DNA of 64,000 bases. Origin: an uncultured Lachnospiraceae bacterium (GTDB lineage Bacteria > Bacillota > Clostridia > Lachnospirales > Lachnospiraceae). The position numbers and the translations under genes were made by a program. Each line of letters starts with the position of its first letter. Position 1 is the stretch's first letter. The notes under the pieces were generated by a model. That model saw only the letters and a program-made list of their open reading frames with translations, searched no databases and was not told the origin of the DNA. Shown here piece by piece: positions 1 to 8,002 of this stretch. The stretch covers positions 10,118-74,117 of the forward strand of contig CAJURQ010000015.1 in assembly GCA_910588955.1 (NCBI GenBank), read 5' to 3'.

Positions 1-24
1 TTTATCTCTGTAACATTTCCGCAC
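1..24 (-). CDS. possible 5' end of a further Tad-operon gene, cut by the window edge
   Basis: After the TadE-like stop at 68-70 the minus strand continues with a GTG codon (22-24) that is open to the window edge, giving only eight codons. A weak purine run (GGTAGGG) precedes it. Tad operons of this group often continue with an FHA-domain protein, so another gene is expected here, but the fragment is too short to identify and the start is a guess. Confidence 0.2.
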
Positions 25-67
25 CCCTACCCTGTCAACTGGCACAGAAAATTTCTTCCACTGCCGT

Positions 68-514
68 TCAGTCCGAAAACATATTTCCCGCCCACCTGCA
101 TCTGCGTATCATCTTTGTTGGATTGATGATCTGCGCTTTGGCACGCGTGCGGATGCGCCAGCCGACTTTGCCGTGCATGGTAAACAGCTGCCGGATCGGC
201 ACCTTCACCTGACACTCCCCGGTCACACTCGCCGTATTCCCGTTTTTATCCACCGTTCCCTGCACCTTTCCCACACCGAAATACTTCTTTCCGAACTGTT
301 TCTGCATGTTTGCGCTTATGTAAGGCGCCACCTGTCCCTCATCCTTCTGTATGCTCCCCCGGAAACAGATTGTGTAGGCATCCTGAAAAAGTACGCATTT
401 GTCATAGGAATAAAAGGATAAGTAGATCAGAAGAACGAAAAGAAATAGTGTCCATGTGATAAGGAAAGAAGCCTCCAGCGTCATATATCCCTTCGCCGTC
501 CTTTTCAAAAACAT
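68..514 (-). CDS. TadE-like minor pilin/pseudopilin
   Basis: This 148-residue protein begins MFLKRTAKGYMTLEASFLI. A short basic leader is followed by a Gly-Tyr-Met-Thr-Leu-Glu-Ala motif and one hydrophobic helix (about residues 13-35), the hallmark of TadE-type pseudopilins whose leader is cut by a prepilin peptidase. The rest is a small extracytoplasmic domain. The ATG at 514 is preferred because the reading frame upstream is low-complexity and overlaps the prepilin peptidase gene; the two genes overlap by ten bases, implying translational coupling. It is the last complete gene of the Tad operon in the window. Role as a minor subunit of the Flp pilus is inferred from family and context. Confidence 0.75.
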   Translation of the reverse strand: MFLKRTAKGYMTLEASFLITWTLFLFVLLIYLSFYSYDKCVLFQDAYTICFRGSIQKDEGQVAPYISANMQKQFGKKYFGVGKVQGTVDKNGNTASVTGECQVKVPIRQLFTMHGKVGWRIRTRAKAQIINPTKMIRRCRWAGNMFSD

Positions 515-927
515 ACCACCACCCCCATTCCCAGAAGCAGAAACGGCAGGAACGGGACTTCCCGGTCGCGCTTTATCTTCCCGACCGCCATCAGCACGAC
601 CGCCACCGCCGATTCCGCCATAAGTCCCACAAGCAAGATCAGGAAACAGCGGTAAACGCCCACAAACAGACCGATCATCAAAAGCGTCCAGCCGTCGCCG
701 TACCCCACCTTCTCCCGTGTCAGAAAACTGAGCAGGAAAAATCCCGCACCGGGTATCAGGGAAAGCATTGCCTCCACAATGCCTGTCTCTCCCATCGCCC
801 CGCAAACCCGAAAACAAACCGCCGTCAGCATTCCAATCCACACGACCGCCAGTGGAACCTGTCTGCTGAACCCGTCAAACACGGCGCAGACCGCCAAAAA
901 CAAAAATAGTACAATTTCTATCCACAT
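505..927 (-). CDS. A24-family prepilin peptidase (TadV/CpaA type), second copy in the locus
   Basis: A 140-residue polytopic membrane protein with the two aspartate regions of type IV prepilin peptidases: an Asp in FDGFSRQVP near residue 18 and the GxGD motif in GYGDGWTLL near residue 75. It lacks the N-terminal methylase domain, as TadV/CpaA proteins do. It lies between two TadE-like genes, overlapping both by about ten bases, so it is probably dedicated to them. The locus has a second peptidase at its promoter-proximal end (7999-8547). The C-terminus is short and very hydrophobic. Substrate specificity cannot be read from the sequence. Confidence 0.8.
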   Translation of the reverse strand: MWIEIVLFLFLAVCAVFDGFSRQVPLAVVWIGMLTAVCFRVCGAMGETGIVEAMLSLIPGAGFFLLSFLTREKVGYGDGWTLLMIGLFVGVYRCFLILLVGLMAESAVAVVLMAVGKIKRDREVPFLPFLLLGMGVVVCF

Positions 928-1847
928 TTAGAGCACCTCCCTCTCGCGCCCACCTCCGACAGTGTCACGGTATAAATTGTCCTTTTCAGTCCCGGGCAGT
1001 CCAGCCGCTTATGATAACTGCTGCCATAGTCTGTGATAAACACCTGTCCGCCGCCTCCGCCCGCGCCGCAGGAACCACAGGGCGCATATTTCTCGCCCGA
1101 TGCGTTGCGTCTGTCGGACACGGACTGCGCGGACACCGTCTCTATCTTCGGATTTAAATACGTGCAGTTCCTGTCCAGATGATAAACCGTTCCCGTTTTC
1201 GTGATATAAACCATAGGGTCTTCCTGCGTGCCGCTGCTCGCCGATCCGGCTGCGTCATACCCCGTCCACGCCTTGCCGTAATACCGCTGCGACATGGAGA
1301 ATCCGTCAAATCCCATCAGTCCCGCAAAGGGTTTTACCCGATAAGATACTCTCAAATCAATGATATCCTCCGCTCCCATCACCGAGGAGCCAGCGAAGGA
1401 CAGCCCGCCCGCGCCGCCCTTCACGCAGGAACTTTCCAGATAGGATCTTCCCACGTATTCCACAATCTGCCCCCTTGCATACCCTTCCGTGACCACCACA
1501 CCGGAAAGCCCGTCCGGCAGCATATTTCCCACTGTATTTTCGTAGGCATATCCCGCGAAAGCCAGTTTGTTTCCCACCTGATGCAATGCCGCGTTAATCC
1601 GGCTCTGGGTCCCGATCATATTCACCGCGAAGAGAATATTGAGCACCGCGAAGAGGAAAAACGGCAGGGCAAAAGCCGCCTCTAATGTCATGGACGCTTT
1701 TTCGCGGGAGAGGATAAAAGATGCCCCTTTTACCAGTGGGAGTCCAATACTTTGAATGTGACTACCTTGATGTGCCTCAAGATATGCCCGGAGAGAATGT
1801 GCTGTCGATTTAGTTTTATTTTTCCTACATAGCCGTAAAAAGGGCAT
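918..1847 (-). CDS. TadE-like pseudopilin with two C-terminal Cys/His (YHxxxxC...CxxC) modules
   Basis: The protein has 309 residues. The pilin-like segment KASMTLEAAFALPFFLFAVL starts near residue 51, so the first 50 residues are an unusual N-terminal extension encoded inside an inverted repeat (see 1703-1865). The C-terminal third holds two tandem modules of the same design: a YITxxGxxYH.....C unit ending in CGSCG, and a second ending in CSKCG. Such YH-x4-C plus CxxC modules occur in other Firmicutes surface proteins and look suited to binding a metal. The start at 1847 has an excellent site (GGAGGTGAT, six bases before ATG). It is in the Tad operon, eighteen bases after DUF5702. Pilus adhesin or tip function is inference. 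Confidence 0.75.
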   Translation of the reverse strand: MPFLRLCRKNKTKSTAHSLRAYLEAHQGSHIQSIGLPLVKGASFILSREKASMTLEAAFALPFFLFAVLNILFAVNMIGTQSRINAALHQVGNKLAFAGYAYENTVGNMLPDGLSGVVVTEGYARGQIVEYVGRSYLESSCVKGGAGGLSFAGSSVMGAEDIIDLRVSYRVKPFAGLMGFDGFSMSQRYYGKAWTGYDAAGSASSGTQEDPMVYITKTGTVYHLDRNCTYLNPKIETVSAQSVSDRRNASGEKYAPCGSCGAGGGGGQVFITDYGSSYHKRLDCPGLKRTIYTVTLSEVGARGRCSKCG

Positions 1848-1865
1848 CTTTTATCACCTCCCGCG
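1703..1865. repeat. 31-bp inverted repeat flanking 101 bp over the TadE-like start codon
   Basis: The arms at 1703-1733 and 1835-1865 are inverted copies of each other with 28 of 31 bases matching. The right arm contains the ribosome-binding site and ATG of the TadE-like gene on the minus strand; the left arm lies 100 bp inside the coding sequence. The same DNA could act as a recombination target, a small mobile element end, or an RNA hairpin hiding the start site. In the opposite orientation the segment would give an in-frame stop about 30 codons after the ATG. Confidence 0.75.
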
Positions 1866-3302
1866 TCAATAGAATCCATATCTTCTCGTCATTTCGTAGG
1901 AATAGCCGAAACGGCTCGCCACTTCCAGATGCGCCTGATACGCGTCAAAACAGCCGTCCAGACGAAACCTCGCATTGCCGGGCGTCTGTCGAATATCCAT
2001 TTCCATGATATCCATAGCGCGCCCCGTCCGCGTCCCGGCATCCTGCAAAAAGACCATGATCTGCAAATATTCTTTATAATTTAAACCGTTCCCCCCGGAA
2101 TCTTCTGTGAGACTTCCCCTCACATTCTTTAGGCAGCCAATCCCCGTTTTCCAGTCGGCAGCTGTCTTAAAAATGGGCACCCTGCCGCCGCCAAGCAAGA
2201 TTTTCACATCCTGCAGACTCTCCACGTAAGCCCACGCAAAGAGAATCGTGTACTTGACCGGCTCCGCCAGCGCGGGCATAAGCATCACTGCCGTAAGCGC
2301 CGTCGCCAAAGCCTGCGCCTCCGCCATCTTTGCACCGTCCGAGAGAAGGTACATCATATTTGCCGCCTCCCGCCAAAGCAGGAGTTTCTTCGCCACCTGC
2401 TCCAGATTCTGCCAGTCCGTGTCTTTTCCCGCCAGAATATATTCCATCTGGTATTTCAAGAGCGACTTGTCCATCTCCGCCCCGTAATACCCGCATTTTT
2501 CAAAGAGGTATGTCTGGAAAACCAGCTCATTCGGCTCGCCGCCCGCCTCTGCCGCCTCCGCGCACAGACCTGTACCCGCCATCCTGCCGGGGCGATGGGA
2601 AATATAATCTCCCAAATTCACCTTGACCGCAGATACTGCGGACGGGTTTTCCAGCACAAGGTTTAGCACCCCGCCGCTTCTCAAGGCATTGACGGAATCT
2701 GCCGGATTGTTGAGCGGCACTTCCTCCGTCTCCCCGTCCTCCGTCTCTTTTTTGGGCAGACCGATCGCGTCAATCTCCGACTCGTACTGCCGCCGCCATC
2801 CGTCCATGTCCTTTGTGTCGATTCCGAATCCCTGCAGCAAACCGACATTGCCAGTGAGTTTATCCAAAACCGCCCCCAGCGGATAATCATTCATATAGTC
2901 GGTAATCTGCCGTTTCAACACCGCGCCGCCATCATCCGACGCAACGGAATACTCCGGAATCTCCACCATACCTATGTCCATTGCCAAAAAATCCCTGCCG
3001 CCAAACAGGCTCTTTCTATCTCCCGGACGGCAGTTTTTCTGCATATAATTGCGAAGATGCGCCTCCGTGTTGGCAATTTCCGGATGAGAACCGCCGTAAG
3101 ACGTATCTACGAACAAAAGATCATACTGCTTCAAGAGCTCCCTGTGGTATTCAGCCAAAACGGAATTCATACCGATATCCGTCACGCACTCAAATTTCAT
3201 GCGGATGGCGCTGATCCGTGCCCCTTCTATTACCGTGAATACAAGGGACAGGATCAGCGTGAGGGATAGCGATAAAAATACCGTTATGTATCCCCGCCTC
3301 AT
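1866..3302 (-). CDS. DUF5702 family Tad-locus protein
   Basis: A 478-residue protein beginning MRRGYITVFLSLSLTLILS, with a single N-terminal membrane helix (about residues 5-27) preceded by a basic start, then a long extracytoplasmic region with a second hydrophobic stretch near residues 335-365. It resembles the DUF5702 proteins typically found in Clostridia next to Flp1 and TadE genes. Its ATG overlaps the Flp1 stop (ATGA), so the two are translationally coupled. The N-terminus looks like a pseudopilin leader, which suggests assembly with the pilus, but the biochemical role is unknown. Confidence 0.75.
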   Translation of the reverse strand: MRRGYITVFLSLSLTLILSLVFTVIEGARISAIRMKFECVTDIGMNSVLAEYHRELLKQYDLLFVDTSYGGSHPEIANTEAHLRNYMQKNCRPGDRKSLFGGRDFLAMDIGMVEIPEYSVASDDGGAVLKRQITDYMNDYPLGAVLDKLTGNVGLLQGFGIDTKDMDGWRRQYESEIDAIGLPKKETEDGETEEVPLNNPADSVNALRSGGVLNLVLENPSAVSAVKVNLGDYISHRPGRMAGTGLCAEAAEAGGEPNELVFQTYLFEKCGYYGAEMDKSLLKYQMEYILAGKDTDWQNLEQVAKKLLLWREAANMMYLLSDGAKMAEAQALATALTAVMLMPALAEPVKYTILFAWAYVESLQDVKILLGGGRVPIFKTAADWKTGIGCLKNVRGSLTEDSGGNGLNYKEYLQIMVFLQDAGTRTGRAMDIMEMDIRQTPGNARFRLDGCFDAYQAHLEVASRFGYSYEMTRRYGFY

Positions 3303-3499
3303 TCCATTACCGTGTTGCTGTCTTTGGTGATCTTCTCGAAGACTTTCTCCACCAGCTCACGAAGCTGTGTCTTGAAGATAATGACCAGACCGATCAGCAC
3401 CACAATAATCAGAATGATTTCCACCGTGCCCATACCTTCCTCTTCCCGCAGGAAGTCTCCGAATCCTTTGAGTCGTCTGTTCTCTTTTTTCTTTAACAT
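3299..3499 (-). CDS. Flp1-family type IVb pilin (major Tad pilin)
   Basis: A 66-residue protein with a charged leader, then GMGTVEIILIIVVLIGLVII, which is the conserved Gly-(x)-Gly-Thr-Val-Glu processing site and hydrophobic helix of Flp pilins, followed by a short amphipathic tail. Processing by the A24 peptidase would leave a mature peptide of about 44 residues. A strong GGAGG site lies upstream of the ATG. It follows the TadC-like gene and overlaps DUF5702. This is the most likely main pilus subunit of the locus. Confidence 0.9.
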   Translation of the reverse strand: MLKKKENRRLKGFGDFLREEEGMGTVEIILIIVVLIGLVIIFKTQLRELVEKVFEKITKDSNTVME

Positions 3500-3545
3500 G
3501 TCTGTTTCCTCCTTTTGAATGTAGTTTATACAACAGTTATAACAG

Positions 3546-5003
3546 TCAGTTTAGCGTGAATGAAAAATACGCCGGTATCATAATAATTACCATGACCACG
3601 CAGAGCATCATCATCATTGGCAAAAGCAGTTTTGTACCCGCCTCCTCTCCCAGCTTTTTTGCCAGATTTTTCCGCTCCGCAAAGGCATTGTCCGCCTCCT
3701 GCCGCAGTACCCGCAAAAGATCGTTGCTTCCCTTTCTGATATTCTGCGAAAGCAGTGCGGACAGCTTCATGTAAGCCTGCACCTGACACCGTTTTCCGAA
3801 ATGCGCGTAAGCCTCCGTCTCCGACCTGCCGCCCCGCAGCTCATAGCAGGTCATCAAAATTTCCTCGTACACATACTTTTTTCTCTCCTCCCTCTGTTTT
3901 TTGTAGTCCTCCCCCATCTTCAAAAAGGCGTTCCGAATTGTCATACCCGCGCCCATGTAGAGCGCCAGCTTGTTGACAATCTCGGGATAATCCAGAAGCA
4001 GCTCCCTCTTTCTCATCTCCAGCTTTTGGTCCAATTCCCTGCCCCTTCCCCAGTAAAGCACACCAGCCGCGAGGAATACCAGAATCAGAAAATAACCGCT
4101 GCTGTCCTCTATGATCTCACTCCAGACGACAGGCTCTGTGCCGACCTGCTCCGGCAGCGTCATAACCTCTTCGGTTCTGCTGCTCTCCTCCCTCTCCCGC
4201 AGCAGTACCTCTATCCGCGCCCGCAGCGCCTCCTCCGGCGTATAAATCACAGGATTGATCTGCACGGGAATCTGCAGTTCCCGAAGCCAGTCCTCGTAGC
4301 GAAACGCCGCCGTCAGCGTAACGACTTCTCCGCCCGCAAGCTCCTCGTTGTGCACCGTCCCGTCCGTATTGACAAGAGAGTACGCGCTGCTCTCCCAACC
4401 GATTCGGAAGGGGTATCCGTCCAGAGCCGAAACCAGATCCAGATTTGCCCGCACATTTTCCAGACCGGCGTTCCCGTTAAGGATCGCCCCCGGAAGCAGC
4501 GCTGCCGCCTCCGCATAGCTTTTTTCCAGTTCTTCCTCCGTGAATCTGCGCTCCTCCAAAAGATAGTCGAAAATTTCCTGCTGCACGCCCGGAATCTCCG
4601 CCTTCAGACCTATCTCCACATCCCCCTCCCCGTAGGCGTTTCGGGCGAGATAACCACCTCCTGTCAGCCTCGCGGCGCTGTGCGCGCTAAACCATGCTGC
4701 GAGACAGAAAAGGTCTCCCACGAACACCACCGTGAGCAAAAGCGTATACAGCGTAAGATAGTGCTCCCGAATCTGCTTTTCCGCCGGAGTTCCCGGCTCC
4801 AGCGTTTTCAGCTTGTCCCCGAGCTGCCTTGCATAAAGCGCACGTTTCCAATCTCTCCTTCCCTTCTTTGCCTTCTTCTGCCGTTCCTGCTGTTTTCGGA
4901 AAATGCGCGCCGCCATTTTTTGAAACGGATTCCCGCTTTCTCCCAGAGACAGAAGAAGCAACGCCAGATAACCCGCTAAAATCGCAGAATAAACGTAAAC
5001 CAT
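3546..5003 (-). CDS. tadC: TadC-like inner-membrane platform protein with a large periplasm-side insertion (T2SS F fold)
   Basis: A 485-residue membrane protein. The C-terminal part has the type II secretion F domain: a LLLDYPEIVNKLALYMGAGM motif near residue 338, a cytoplasmic helical bundle and a final hydrophobic helix rich in Met (near residues 460-480). Between an early membrane segment (about 87-108) and the next (about 305-322) there is an extra soluble region of about 190 residues, not part of the usual TadC. AAGGAG precedes the ATG at 5003. It lies directly after TadB and before Flp1. TadB and TadC form the membrane base on which the TadA ATPase acts. Confidence 0.8.
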   Translation of the reverse strand: MVYVYSAILAGYLALLLLSLGESGNPFQKMAARIFRKQQERQKKAKKGRRDWKRALYARQLGDKLKTLEPGTPAEKQIREHYLTLYTLLLTVVFVGDLFCLAAWFSAHSAARLTGGGYLARNAYGEGDVEIGLKAEIPGVQQEIFDYLLEERRFTEEELEKSYAEAAALLPGAILNGNAGLENVRANLDLVSALDGYPFRIGWESSAYSLVNTDGTVHNEELAGGEVVTLTAAFRYEDWLRELQIPVQINPVIYTPEEALRARIEVLLREREESSRTEEVMTLPEQVGTEPVVWSEIIEDSSGYFLILVFLAAGVLYWGRGRELDQKLEMRKRELLLDYPEIVNKLALYMGAGMTIRNAFLKMGEDYKKQREERKKYVYEEILMTCYELRGGRSETEAYAHFGKRCQVQAYMKLSALLSQNIRKGSNDLLRVLRQEADNAFAERKNLAKKLGEEAGTKLLLPMMMMLCVVMVIIMIPAYFSFTLN

Positions 5004-5018
5004 TCCTTACTCCTTTCC

Positions 5019-5777
5019 CTAAACTTCAATGTCCACAATCCGTTTGGAGAGCAGATAAGCCGCGCCGTAAAAGAGCAGGCACACCGTCATCACCGCCACG
5101 CCCACGAGGTTGTGATAGAGCACGTCGAAAAATCCGCGCGAGGTAGTTCCGATATAAAAGATAATCAGAAACGGCACCATATTCATAATTTTCTGCTCCA
5201 TCCTTTTTGCCGCGATCATAAGCTGAATCTCCTTGTCCGTCTCAATTTTCTGCTCTATCACTCCGGCGGTCTTTTCCAAAATTTCCGTGAGGTTGCCGCC
5301 GCTTCTCTTGGCGATCAGAAAGACGTCCGCAAACTGCATGATATCGGGCAGCCGGCTTCTGCTCCCCAGATCGTACAGCAGCTTTTCCAAAATCACATTG
5401 TTTTCCAGTCCCCGTATTATGTGCCGCACTTCCAGACAGATCGGGCTGTCCGCGCCGTAGAGCAGTTCCACATCGCGGTAGGACTCCCGCAGGGCATTCT
5501 CTGTGGAATATCCGGCTTTGACGTTCGCCGAGAGCGCCAGCACCAGATCTTTAAACTGTAAACTCAGCTCCTGCCTCCGCTTTTTTGCCAGATCCTTTTT
5601 CTTCTCTTTGATAAAGAGGACAAAGACGGGAAAGAGCAAAATACATGCCGCCCATGACCGATAGAAAAAATATCCTATCATCGCCACCACAAGCGCGCCC
5701 TCAAGCAAAGCAAGCGCCCCCTCCTTCAGCGAAAAATGATATTCAGCATAATCCGGCAGTCTGCAGCTTTTCGACAT
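5019..5777 (-). CDS. tadB: TadB-like inner-membrane platform protein (T2SS F family)
   Basis: A 252-residue protein with N-terminal membrane helices (about residues 20-55), then the F-domain signature (QFKDLVLALSANVKAGYSTENAL, here read from about residue 73), and two C-terminal helices near residues 196-240. This is the usual order for TadB. The coding region overlaps the end of tadA by 35 bases and is fifteen bases from tadC, so all are one transcript. It would anchor the pilus assembly machine in the cytoplasmic membrane with TadC. Confidence 0.85.
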   Translation of the reverse strand: MSKSCRLPDYAEYHFSLKEGALALLEGALVVAMIGYFFYRSWAACILLFPVFVLFIKEKKKDLAKKRRQELSLQFKDLVLALSANVKAGYSTENALRESYRDVELLYGADSPICLEVRHIIRGLENNVILEKLLYDLGSRSRLPDIMQFADVFLIAKRSGGNLTEILEKTAGVIEQKIETDKEIQLMIAAKRMEQKIMNMVPFLIIFYIGTTSRGFFDVLYHNLVGVAVMTVCLLFYGAAYLLSKRIVDIEV

Positions 5778-6963
5778 ATGAAAGTTCTCCTTTCTTCCGA
5801 AGCGTGCCGAGGATTTTTCCTCCGCCTGTCTCTCCCTCCTCCTCGAAGCGATAGAGCGGGCTTAAGACGATTTTCCCTTTTTCAAAACCGCACACCTCCA
5901 CAATTTCCAATACCTTTCTCGTCTTATCCCGAAGCCTCCCCAGATGGACAATAATGTCAATCCCTGAGGCAATCTGCTGTCGGATCGCTTCTAACGGAAT
6001 CTCAATCCCCATCAGAATCATATTTTCCAAACGGCTTAACATGTCCCGCGAGCTGTTGGCATGTCCCGTTGACATGGAGCCGTCGTGTCCTGTATTTAAG
6101 CACTGCATCATGTCAAAAGCCTCCCCGCCGCGCACCTCGCCCACGATTATCCTGTCCGGTCTCATTCTCAAACTAGTTTTAATCAAGTCCCTGATCGTGA
6201 TCTCCCTGCACCCTTCCACGTTGGCGTTCCTCGTCTCCATTCGCACAATATTCCGTATGCTTTTTATCTGCAGCTCTGCGCTGTCCTCTATCGTTATGAT
6301 CCGCTCTTCCTCCGGAATGTAGTTGGACAGTGCATTCAAAAACGTGGTTTTCCCGGAGCCCGTCCCGCCGCTGATAAAAATATTGTATTTCGCCCGCACG
6401 AGCCTGCTCAACCACTCGCACACCTCCTCCGTGACAGAGCCGAACGATACCAGATCTTTCATGGTGATAGGCTTATCGGGAAAGCGCCTGATCGTGACGA
6501 TAGGTCCGTTTAACGCCACCGGATTTAAGACTACATTGACGCGGGCACCGTTTTCCAGTCTGGCGTCCACAATCGGCGACGCCTCGTTGACCGTCCTGTT
6601 GCAATCGGAGACAATCTGCTGTATCACATTTTGCAGTTTCTCCTCGCTGTCGAAACGCAGTTCACTCTCCATCAGCCTGCCGCTTTGTTCAATGAATATT
6701 TTGTCAGGTCCGTTGATCATAATCTCCGTAATTTGCGGATTGTCCACCAGTTCCTGCAATACATCCAGCTTGCGAACCGCGTGGAAAAGTTCTCTTCTGA
6801 GTCTGCCTCGCTCCGACAGGGACATCGGTCTTTCCCGGCATTCCCTGACAAGCATCTCGTCTATCAACTCCCGAATCTCCTCATCGCTGCTCTCCTTGGA
6901 ATAGTCAATGCTCTCCTGCAGTCTTTCCTTTAAAATTTTTCTTCTCTCCTCCGCGTTATCCAT
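5743..6963 (-). CDS. cpaF: TadA/CpaF-type secretion ATPase
   Basis: A 406-residue hexameric ATPase of the VirB11/CpaF family. Visible motifs are Walker A GGTGSGKTT (199-207), an Asp-box glutamate region ITIEDSAEL (223-231), Walker B RIIVGEV (271-277) with its conserved GGEAFDMMQ, and the His box TGHDGSMSTGHANS (291-304). The N-terminal 80 residues form the helical CpaF domain. It would power polymerisation of Flp pilin through TadB/TadC. Its start overlaps the tadZ stop by eight bases. All catalytic residues are intact and the length is normal. Confidence 0.93.
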   Translation of the reverse strand: MDNAEERRKILKERLQESIDYSKESSDEEIRELIDEMLVRECRERPMSLSERGRLRRELFHAVRKLDVLQELVDNPQITEIMINGPDKIFIEQSGRLMESELRFDSEEKLQNVIQQIVSDCNRTVNEASPIVDARLENGARVNVVLNPVALNGPIVTIRRFPDKPITMKDLVSFGSVTEEVCEWLSRLVRAKYNIFISGGTGSGKTTFLNALSNYIPEEERIITIEDSAELQIKSIRNIVRMETRNANVEGCREITIRDLIKTSLRMRPDRIIVGEVRGGEAFDMMQCLNTGHDGSMSTGHANSSRDMLSRLENMILMGIEIPLEAIRQQIASGIDIIVHLGRLRDKTRKVLEIVEVCGFEKGKIVLSPLYRFEEEGETGGGKILGTLRKKGELSYVEKLQTAGLC

Positions 6964-8002
6964 AAATGTCCTCTTTTATGATGGATTTTACATATCCCGC
7001 CAGCTCCCCGTGCGTCATCATGTCCAGACTGTCCGGCAGTTCCTGAAAGATTGGGAAACGGCATTTTACCGTCTTTTCCGATATTTCCCCGAGTTCACCC
7101 TGCTGCAGCATCCGTTCGTACTGTCTGAGCTTTGCCTGCGCAAAGGCGTCTTCCCTTGTGATGGTATATATTTTCTGACAGTTTTTCAGCAGCTCAAACA
7201 GCCCGTCTATGCCGTCGTCCAGATCCAGAATCATATATTCGTACTCCCCGATCGCGGCAATGTCCCTGCAGAGCGCCAGCCACTGTTCCCCCGGCACCTC
7301 CCTTATTCCGAGCGAATACTGCATGGGCGGAATGTAATCAAGTCCCCCCGCATTCTGGATGATTGTGGGCAGCCGCAGCGCCAGTTTTTCCCTTGCGCTC
7401 TGAAAGTAGTACATGACATCCAGCATGTCCGACTGATATTCCCGCCGCAAAAGTTCTCCCAGACCGGAATACATTTCAAAATTCAGGTACATTGTCTTAT
7501 GCTCCTTCGCCAAGAGCTGTCCCAGCGACAGGGCAAAAGAGGTCTGCAGACACCTTTTTACCGGGGAATAAATACCTATCATCTTAACTGCCGTGTCCGT
7601 CGCCTCCGGGCAGCCCTTCCACCCGCTGCCGTCCGCAATGACATTCAGCATTTCCCGTACCACCAATTCAGGGCTTTGATACTTGCTGATACAGCGCATG
7701 TCCTCCCTCGCCGCTCCACTACTTTCCTGCGGAATCAATGTCTGTTCCGCCTCACCGCCCTCCCGCAGAATAAACATCTGCGCCACCTGTGTTCTGATAT
7801 ACTCCTCTTTTATTAACCGCCACGCACTCTCCGCAATGAGGAGGATCTCTATCTCCTCCCTTTCTGCAAATTTTTCCAGTTCTTCCACCGCCGTGAACAG
7901 ATGCAGCGTATAGGGAAGCTTTACTTTTTCCAGAAGGTACTCCGCCATGCGGAATGCGTAACCCTCCTCCGTGTCGCAGATTGCCATAATTTTATGTGTC
8001 AA
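6956..8002 (-). CDS. tadZ: TadZ/CpaE-like localisation ATPase, degenerate Walker A
   Basis: A protein of about 348 residues with a receiver-like N-terminal third and a ParA/MinD-like C-terminal part (MIGIYSPVKRCLQTSFALSL). The P-loop position lacks the usual GKGGxGKT, as in many TadZ/CpaE proteins. A TTG start at 8002 is chosen: it sits seven bases after AGGAGG and overlaps the preceding TGA stop (TTGA). The first ATG in frame is 15 bases downstream and badly spaced. In other bacteria TadZ places the Tad machine at the pole or along the cell; that role is transferred here by family and by its place upstream of cpaF. Confidence 0.75.
   Translation of the reverse strand: MTHKIMAICDTEEGYAFRMAEYLLEKVKLPYTLHLFTAVEELEKFAEREEIEILLIAESAWRLIKEEYIRTQVAQMFILREGGEAEQTLIPQESSGAAREDMRCISKYQSPELVVREMLNVIADGSGWKGCPEATDTAVKMIGIYSPVKRCLQTSFALSLGQLLAKEHKTMYLNFEMYSGLGELLRREYQSDMLDVMYYFQSAREKLALRLPTIIQNAGGLDYIPPMQYSLGIREVPGEQWLALCRDIAAIGEYEYMILDLDDGIDGLFELLKNCQKIYTITREDAFAQAKLRQYERMLQQGELGEISEKTVKCRFPIFQELPDSLDMMTHGELAGYVKSIIKEDIYG

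Noticed and set aside
515..841. Longer N-terminal extension of the TadE-like protein ending at 68
   Set aside because: The extra 109 residues are Gly/Arg-rich out-of-frame translation of the overlapping prepilin peptidase gene; the ATG at 514 gives a proper pilin leader.
3801..4979. 392-codon plus-strand frame opposite tadC
   Set aside because: Antisense to a gene with strong family motifs; no independent support.
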